Shown here: positions 58,330 through 64,000 of the stretch, piece by piece
How positions within the stretch are numbered: the first letter of the stretch is position 1
Layout: each line of letters opens with the position of its first letter
Source of the DNA: Actinomycetota bacterium
GTDB taxonomy: Bacteria; Actinomycetota; Actinomycetes; Actinomycetales; Dermatophilaceae
Length of the DNA stretch: 64,000 nt
Direction of reading: 5' to 3'
NCBI GenBank assembly: GCA_020160805.1
Contig: JAIUPO010000016.1
Location: forward strand, 36,457-100,456
Position numbers and translations under genes: made by a program
The notes under the pieces: model-generated
What the model was told of the DNA's origin: nothing
Database searches by the model: none
The model's input: only the letters and a program-made list of their open reading frames with translations

Positions 58330-61300
58330 GTGACCAGCAACTTCGGGTTCGTTCCGGCGTCGTGGGGTGAGACGCGTGCCGATGCGATGCGCGCCGAGTC
58401 CTACGGCCACGCCGACCCGCGGTCCTGCATCTTCTACGCGCGTCGTGTCGTCGAGCAGCTCGTCGTGCGCATCTTCGACCTCGAGCGCCTGCCCGTCCCC
58501 TACAAGTCCGACCTCGCAGCTCGCATCGGTGACAGCAGCTTCCGCGCCGCTGTCGGCCCCGAGATCGCCACCAAGGCCGATGTCATCCGCAAGGCCGGCA
58601 ATGTCGCGGTTCACGAGAGTCGCGATATCGCCCCGGAGACATCGGAGCGCGTGCTGCGACAGCTCCACGACCTGCTGAAGTGGGCCGCCTACACCTACTC
58701 CGCCGAGCCCGACACCGTGCCGACCGACGCGGCATACGATCCCTCCCTCGTCCCTGCGGCGGCGGAACACGCGGCCCAGCCCCCGCTGTCCACCGCCGAG
58801 CTCAACCAGCTCCTCGCGACTTTCGAGGCCAAGGACGCCGCGCTCGCCGAAGCGAAGGCGAACAACGACTCCCTTCAACAGGCCCTCGACGTTGAACGTG
58901 CCAAGGTGGCCGCCGCGCAGGCCGCCAAGCAGCCCCGGGCGCTCACCGCCGATGTCGACGAGGCCGAGACCCGACTCCAGTTCATCGACCTCGACCTCGC
59001 GGAGGCGGGCTGGTCTCTCACTGATCAACGGGACCGCGAGTACCCCGTGCTCGGGATGCCGAACAACCAGGGACAAGGCTTCGTCGACTACGTCCTCTGG
59101 GGCGACGACGGACTGCCGCTCGCCGTCGTCGAGGCCAAGCGCACGATGCGGGATGCGTTGGTCGGTCAGCAACAGGCCAAGCTGTATGCCGACTGCCTCC
59201 AGGCGATGACCGGTCGCCGCCCGATCATCCTCTGCACGAATGGCCACGAGCGCTGGCTCTGGGACGACGCGGCGGGCTACCCGCCGCGTCGCCTCGCCGG
59301 CTTCCTGACCAAGGACGAGCTGGAACTCATGGTCCAGCGCCGGCAGACGCGGCTGCCACTCAAGGACGCGGTCATCGACAAGTCCATTGTCGAGCGGCAC
59401 TACCAGACCCGGGCCATCCGGGCTGTGGGGGAGTCGTTCGAAGCGAAGCGCCGGGAGGCCCTGCTCGTCATGGCCACCGGCTCGGGCAAGACCCGCACGG
59501 TCATCGCCCTCGTGGACCAGCTCATGAAACGCGGTTGGGTGAAAAGGGTTCTCTTCCTTGCCGATCGGGTCGCCCTCGTCAACCAGGCGGTGGCCGCATT
59601 CAAGACCCATCTGCCGAGCGCGACGACGATCAACCTCGTCGATGAGAAGGTGCCCGACGGACGCGTCTTCGTCTCGACGTACCCGACGATGATGGGACTG
59701 ATCAATGCGATCGACGGTGCGGGCGGTCGCCGGTTCGGGCCCGGCTACTTCGATCTCATCGTTATCGACGAGGCCCACCGATCGGTCTATGCAAAGTACA
59801 AGGCGATCTTCGACTGGTTCGACGGGATGCTCGTCGGGCTCACCGCGACGCCTAAGGACGAGATCGACCGCAACACGTACACGCTGTTCAACCTCGAAGC
59901 CGGTGTGCCCACGGACGCCTACAGCCTGGACGAAGCTGTGGCGGAAGGATACTTGGTGCCGCCAGTCTCGGTGTCGGTGCCGCTGAAGTTCCTGCGCACT
60001 GGTATCCACTACGACCAGCTGTCCGAGGCAGAGAAGGACGAGTGGGACTCTCTCGACTGGGGCGAGGACGACCAGGTCCCCACCGACGTCAATCCCGAGG
60101 AGCTCAACAAGTGGCTCTTCAACGCCGATACGGTCGACAAGGTGCTCAAGCACCTTATGGAGTCGGGTCACAAGGTCGCAGGCGGTGACCGTCTCGGCAA
60201 GACGATCGTCTTCGCCAAGAACAACGCCCACGCCGAGTTCATCCGCGAACGGTTCGACTCGGCATACCCCGAGTACGGCGGCCACTTCGCTCGCGTGGTG
60301 ACCTACAAGACCGAATATGCCCAGAGCCTCATCGACGACTTCTCCATCCAGGAGAAGGCGCCCCACCTTGCAATCAGCGTCGACATGCTCGACACCGGCA
60401 TCGACGTGCCTGAGGTTGTGAATCTCGTCTTCTTCAAGCTCGTGCGGTCTGTCTCGAAGTTCTGGCAGATGATCGGCCGCGGCACCCGCCTGTGCGCTGA
60501 CCTGTACGGTCCCGGCGAGGACAAGAAGAACTTCTACGTCTTCGACTTCTGCATGAATCTCGAGTACTTCAACCAACCGGGGGCCGGGTCAGAAGGGTCC
60601 GTCCAGAAGTCGTTGGCGCAGCGGCTCTTTGAAGCTCGGCTGGCGCTGATCGCTGGCCTGGATCATGCCGACGGTGGCGCCGGGGTCGGCAGTCTCAGAG
60701 ACGACACGGCCAAGCACCTGCACCAGGTGGTGGCCGGCATGAACCTCGACAACTTCGTCGTGCGGCCCGAACGCGAGTGGGTCCAGAAGTACGCCGACTG
60801 GGAGCCGTGGGCCACCTTGTCCCAGCAGGAGGCCGGAGATGTTGCCGCGCACCTGGCTGGGTTACCTTCAGCCGTCCGTGACGACGACGAGCACGCCAAA
60901 CGCTTCGACCTGCTGATCCTCAAAATCCAGCTGGCGAAGCTCGACGGGGACCACCTCACCGCTGAGCGCCTTCGTCAACAGGTGCAGCAGATCGCCTCCT
61001 CGCTTCTGAACCAGACAGCCATTCCCGCCATCGCCGAGCAGCAGGCGCTGCTGGCCGACGTCGCCGAGGACGAGTGGTGGGTCGACGTCACGCTGTCCAT
61101 GCTGGAACTCGTCCGGCGACGGCTCCGCGGCTTGGTCCGCTTCATCGAAAAGACCAAGCGCGCGATCGTTTATACGAACTTCGAGGATGAGATCGGTGAC
61201 GGGTCGATCGTGGACCTGCCGGGCGTGGCCGTCGGCACGAACTTGGAACGGTTCAGGGCCAAGGCGCGTGCCTACCTCAAGGACCACGAGGAAAACGTGG

Positions 61301-61725
61301 CCCTGCAGAAGCTGAGGCGGAACAAGCAGTTGACCGATACCGACCTCTCGGCGCTCGAGGCGATGCTCGTGGCATCGGGGGCCGGCGGGCCAGCTGACAT
61401 CGCGAGAGCAACCGAGGAGTCGCAAGGCTTGGGTCTGTTCATCCGATCCCTCGTCGGTCTGGATCGCGAGGCCGCGACCGAGGCGTTCTCGGAGTTCTTG
61501 ACCGACTCCCGTTTCCGCGCGGCCGAGATCCGCTTCATCCAACTCATCGTCGAGCACCTGACCGCCAACGGGGTGATGGAGGCACGTCGCCTATATGAGG
61601 CGCCCTTCACGGATCATGCCCCAACGGGTCCCGACTTCCTCTTCAGTGACAGTGACGTGGACCGACTGGTCGTAGTGCTGGAAAAGGTCCGCGCCCACGC
61701 ATTGTCGGAGGAGACGGTGGCATGA
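58330..61725 (+). CDS. hsdR: Type I restriction endonuclease/translocase subunit
   Basis: The product has 1131 residues from a GTG preceded by GAGGAG. An N-terminal DUF4145-like helical domain (about 1-120) and a coiled coil precede the HsdR_N nuclease domain (QGFVDYVLWGDDGLPLAVVE and AKRT, holding the Asp and E-x-K site). The superfamily 2 translocase follows: GSGKT at about 384, DEAH at about 480, LTATP, and QMIGRGTRL for motif VI. The helical C-terminus (EcoEI R type) binds the M2S core. Together with hsdM and hsdS this is a complete type I system. Confidence 0.95.
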   Translation: MTSNFGFVPASWGETRADAMRAESYGHADPRSCIFYARRVVEQLVVRIFDLERLPVPYKSDLAARIGDSSFRAAVGPEIATKADVIRKAGNVAVHESRDIAPETSERVLRQLHDLLKWAAYTYSAEPDTVPTDAAYDPSLVPAAAEHAAQPPLSTAELNQLLATFEAKDAALAEAKANNDSLQQALDVERAKVAAAQAAKQPRALTADVDEAETRLQFIDLDLAEAGWSLTDQRDREYPVLGMPNNQGQGFVDYVLWGDDGLPLAVVEAKRTMRDALVGQQQAKLYADCLQAMTGRRPIILCTNGHERWLWDDAAGYPPRRLAGFLTKDELELMVQRRQTRLPLKDAVIDKSIVERHYQTRAIRAVGESFEAKRREALLVMATGSGKTRTVIALVDQLMKRGWVKRVLFLADRVALVNQAVAAFKTHLPSATTINLVDEKVPDGRVFVSTYPTMMGLINAIDGAGGRRFGPGYFDLIVIDEAHRSVYAKYKAIFDWFDGMLVGLTATPKDEIDRNTYTLFNLEAGVPTDAYSLDEAVAEGYLVPPVSVSVPLKFLRTGIHYDQLSEAEKDEWDSLDWGEDDQVPTDVNPEELNKWLFNADTVDKVLKHLMESGHKVAGGDRLGKTIVFAKNNAHAEFIRERFDSAYPEYGGHFARVVTYKTEYAQSLIDDFSIQEKAPHLAISVDMLDTGIDVPEVVNLVFFKLVRSVSKFWQMIGRGTRLCADLYGPGEDKKNFYVFDFCMNLEYFNQPGAGSEGSVQKSLAQRLFEARLALIAGLDHADGGAGVGSLRDDTAKHLHQVVAGMNLDNFVVRPEREWVQKYADWEPWATLSQQEAGDVAAHLAGLPSAVRDDDEHAKRFDLLILKIQLAKLDGDHLTAERLRQQVQQIASSLLNQTAIPAIAEQQALLADVAEDEWWVDVTLSMLELVRRRLRGLVRFIEKTKRAIVYTNFEDEIGDGSIVDLPGVAVGTNLERFRAKARAYLKDHEENVALQKLRRNKQLTDTDLSALEAMLVASGAGGPADIARATEESQGLGLFIRSLVGLDREAATEAFSEFLTDSRFRAAEIRFIQLIVEHLTANGVMEARRLYEAPFTDHAPTGPDFLFSDSDVDRLVVVLEKVRAHALSEETVA

Positions 61726-62460
61726 CCCCTCGACTCAAGATCCATGCCTTCATTGATGAGGCCGGTCAACGCTCGAACTCTCCCGTGAGCAGTGATCACT
61801 TCACCATGTCGGCTGTCGCGTGGACGGCGGAATGGGACGCCCATGCTAGGGCCCTCCTTCGGACCTGAGGCAAGACCTTGGCCGCCAAACGGGCCACTAG
61901 ATCCACTTCGTCAAACTGGACCACCACGATCGACTACTTGCCGCCAAGAATCTCGGCGATTCAGCAGCCAACCTGGCCGTGGCTTCCGTGACGGTGTGCA
62001 AGCGGCACCTCACTCCAATCGCGGGCTTCGCGGATGACATGGCCTATCTGTGGTCGCTGCGCCTTTCCTTGAGCGACTCTCGTGGTTCGCTCGTGATCAG
62101 AACAGAGACCTCGAATACACGATGGCTCACGTGGTGAGGTACAGGAAGTCCAAGCTCCGCGCATACGAACAGGTCCTGCGGAATCTGCCCGAGTGCCAAG
62201 TCGCGTGGACTCACGTCCCGGGCGAGGCTCGCTGAGCACTCCGGGAGCCGACGAGCGGCTCCAACTCGCTGACATTGCCGCGAGCGCCACGTTTCAAGCC
62301 CTTCGAACCGACCAAGGGGTTCATTGAACGTCGATACCTGACCGAACTCGCTCCTGCCCTGTACCGGCGGCAGGGCAACTTGCTGTTATACGGGTTTAAG
62401 GTCGTGCCGCGCCCGGGAGTTGGGGGCGCGTACGAAATGGGCCATGAGCATGTGAGAGGG
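61722..62460 (+). pseudogene. Broken DUF3800 gene
   Basis: The gene starts with an ATGA overlap with hsdR and encodes LKIHAFIDEAGQRSNSPVSS (20 residues), the DUF3800 N-terminus with its FIDEAG motif. It then hits a stop near 61868. Family-typical pieces continue in other frames: LAVASVTVCKRHLTPI and FADDMAYLWSLRL (61970-62070), ERLSWFARDQNRDLEYTMAH (62065-62130), GADERLQLADIAASATFQAL (62245-62305) and FIERRYLTELAPALYRRQGN (62320-62380). At least three frame changes separate them. DUF3800 proteins are RNase H-like and common in defence islands; this copy is dead. Confidence 0.75.
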
Positions 62461-62522
62461 GCGGGTAGCTTAAGCCGCAACGCGGGTGTTATCCGTAGGA
62501 CAGCTGCTACCCGTCCCCTCAC
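62452..62522. repeat. Long imperfect inverted repeat after the DUF3800 remnant
   Basis: GTGAGAGGGGCGGGTAGC (62452-62469) pairs with GCTACCCGTCCCCTCAC (62506-62522) across a 36-base loop that itself contains TTAAGC. It may be a terminator for the restriction operon or an end of a lost mobile element. Confidence 0.5.
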
Positions 62523-62899
62523 GCTTAAGGCCACACGACCCCACTGTCGTCCGACAGCGACGCGGATCCCCGGATCTAGCCGCGTCGGCAGTGGCGCTGA
62601 AAACGAGCCTGACCGCCAACGCGCAGCTCGGCGGGCTCAGCCGGCCTCGATGCCGAACGCGCGGCAGCCGTTGCCACCCACGTTGGCCCCTGTGCGCTGG
62701 GCGGCGTGCTCACTGGAGAAGGACTCCCCGACGGGTGCGGCTCGGTGTCGCTAACGGTTGCGCCAGGACACAAATCCCCGTCACGACCACCGCAGCGTGA
62801 GCACCAGGTCGTCCGTGTGACCGAACAAGATGCTCCACCGAGCCGCTCGACTTCGGCCTCCTCCCGTTCGATGGGGCCACCTCCTCCGCCGCGGCTGCA
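62461..62899. other. Interval without a recognisable gene
   Basis: Short overlapping frames run through this interval, but none shows a recognised domain, ribosome binding site or consistent codon bias. From 62801 on, the frame of the next gene is open and encodes plausible protein (PLDFGLLPFDGATSSAAALA), so the following gene has probably lost its original start and N-terminus. Confidence 0.4.
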
Positions 62900-63655
62900 T
62901 TGGCCCGACGTGCGCGGGGCCGCTCGGCGCAGCTCCGTCGCGCCTTCGTCGAGCGGGAGGACGTCTCGGCACCTACCCGGCTCGCACAGGTGATCCGTGG
63001 CGGACGTGGCGGGGAGGTGCGCTTGAAGACCTACCTCTCGATGCTGTTCATCGCGGGGGCCGCCCCATACGACGTCTCCTACCCTGCCCGTGCGTGGGCA
63101 ACACTCCTCGATCTCGAAAATCCCGAGACCAAGGGAGCCCGTCGCGTCAACGAAGCCGTGTCGTGGCTTGAAGCCAGACAGTTCGTGACCGTCGCCAACA
63201 ACCCCGGCCGGCCGAGCCGCGTGACCCTCCTCAATGAGCGCGGCAAGGGCGAGCAGTACGAACTCCCCGGCGAGGTCTACAACCAACTGCGGAACAAGAA
63301 GGGCGCCGACGTCGCGAAGCGCAACCGGTATGTCAAGATCCCGCCTGAGTTCTGGACGTCGGGCTGGCTCTCGGTGCTCAGCACGCCCGCGGTTTCGATG
63401 TACCTCGTCCTGCTGTGCGCACAGACCAGCGACGAGGTCTCCGAGGTCTGGTTTAGCCCTGACCAGGCGGACAAGCTGTACTCACTGTCAGCGGACACGC
63501 GGTCGCGTGGTCTGGTGGAGCTTCGTAAGGCCGGCCTGCTGACGGTCAGGCGCCGAGCACTGTCGAACGACGTGTTTGACGTCAAGCGGTTCCGCAACGC
63601 CTACATGCTCGACATGGGGCGACTCGGAGAGTCGGCGACTATCCCCATCTCTTAG
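62900..63655 (+). CDS. Winged-helix-like hypothetical protein, probably 5'-truncated
   Basis: The frame is open from 62801, but the first usable start is a TTG at 62900, giving 251 residues. GARRVNEAVSWLEARQFVTV and GRPSRVTLLNE look like one winged helix. A second module (NRYVKIPPEFWTSGWLSVLS, SPDQADKLYSLSADTRSRGL, VELRKAGLLTVRRR; each 20 residues or fewer) looks like another, with the two-domain layout of replication initiator or plasmid-type DNA-binding proteins. The lack of a proper start and the in-frame coding upstream suggest loss of the N-terminus. It may be a relic of the element that carried the island. Confidence 0.6.
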   Translation: MARRARGRSAQLRRAFVEREDVSAPTRLAQVIRGGRGGEVRLKTYLSMLFIAGAAPYDVSYPARAWATLLDLENPETKGARRVNEAVSWLEARQFVTVANNPGRPSRVTLLNERGKGEQYELPGEVYNQLRNKKGADVAKRNRYVKIPPEFWTSGWLSVLSTPAVSMYLVLLCAQTSDEVSEVWFSPDQADKLYSLSADTRSRGLVELRKAGLLTVRRRALSNDVFDVKRFRNAYMLDMGRLGESATIPIS

Positions 63656-64000
63656 AACGGGTCGGTCCGACTGACAGGGGCACGTTGATCGACGCTGGTA
63701 GGGGGCGGCCGCGTTTCACCCGTGCCATTCGTGGCTGACCACGTGTGCCAGTTCTGCGAACTCTCTGCTGTCTGCGCAGGTGAGCGACTTTCGTCAACCC
63801 GAAGACGGGGCAGTGGAGAGTCCAGTACATGAAGGCTGCCAAGGCAAAGCGGGTGGCTTCCGGGGAAGTGACGACTCTGGGCCGGGACCAGCAAGGTGCG
63901 TGGATTCTGGTACGGGCGGCGCCAGTGGAGTCCAGCAGAGTGGTGTACGACGGACCTGAGTGAGTGCGCGCCTCCAACGTAGGCGCGGCCACCGGGTGGA
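63656..64000. other. Right-end interval without a firm gene
   Basis: Nothing certain is visible in the last 345 bases. A 44-residue plus-strand frame (63829-63963, KAAKAKRVASGEVTTLGRDQ then QGAWILVR) has an ATG but no strong ribosome binding site, and a minus-strand frame spans most of the interval. Neither matches a known family by eye. Confidence 0.35.

Overview
The window is high-GC DNA (roughly two thirds G+C by eye) with tightly packed genes and many 4-bp start/stop overlaps. The presence of crgA, a DUF881 protein and the order fhaA-fhaB-pstP-rodA-pbpA-pknB-pabA marks it as actinobacterial. Gene content and codon use fit the Micrococcales, perhaps the Intrasporangiaceae/Dermatophilaceae/Dermacoccaceae side, but the genus cannot be fixed from sequence alone.

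Region 1 (1-15.6 kb) holds two convergent operons that together look like a divergent type VII (WXG100) secretion system. The plus-strand operon encodes a MoxR ATPase end, a DUF58 protein, a transglutaminase-fold membrane protein without its catalytic Cys and His, a PP2C phosphatase, two FHA-type proteins and an RDD-FHA membrane protein. The minus-strand operon encodes an FHA-containing FtsK/EssC-like ATPase, a free WXG100 protein, and two larger proteins with WXG100-like N-termini; one of these carries a class 3 lipase domain. No EccB, EccD, EccE or MycP is visible.

Region 2 (15.8-28 kb) is the conserved actinobacterial growth and division locus: a LEA-like membrane protein, cyclophilin, rhomboid protease, CrgA, DUF881, PabA/TrpG, PknB with PASTA repeats, PbpA, RodA, PstP, FhaB and FhaA. 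A small cluster of DnaA-box-like words lies between the rhomboid gene and crgA.

Region 3 (28-50.3 kb) is mixed chromosomal content: a lactonase-like propeller, an ABC exporter, a membrane patatin, a four-gene operon (ATP-grasp ligase, S51-like hydrolase, esterase, M20 peptidase) that looks like an undescribed amide or peptide pathway, a DUF2207 protein, AhpD-like and DsrE proteins, an ArsR/SRPBCC/VOC locus with two palindromic operators, an LLM-hemerythrin fusion, a thioredoxin, a lipoprotein plus secreted protein pair, and a frameshifted thermonuclease gene.

Region 4 (50.4-64 kb) begins at tRNA-Leu(CAG) and looks like an acquired defence island: IS481- and IS256-type remnants, a membrane protein, a type I restriction-modification system (hsdM, hsdS, hsdR) with a PD-(D/E)XK nuclease-like gene and a Schlafen/AlbA_2 regulator in between, a wrecked DUF3800 gene and a winged-helix protein. 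A repeated 11-bp operator (TGTTGCAGTAG) sits before both the regulator and hsdR.

The word GTATGCC/GGCATAC is strongly over-represented in regions 2 and 3 and much less so in regions 1 and 4. This points to a genome-wide DNA word and suggests separate histories for the two flanks.
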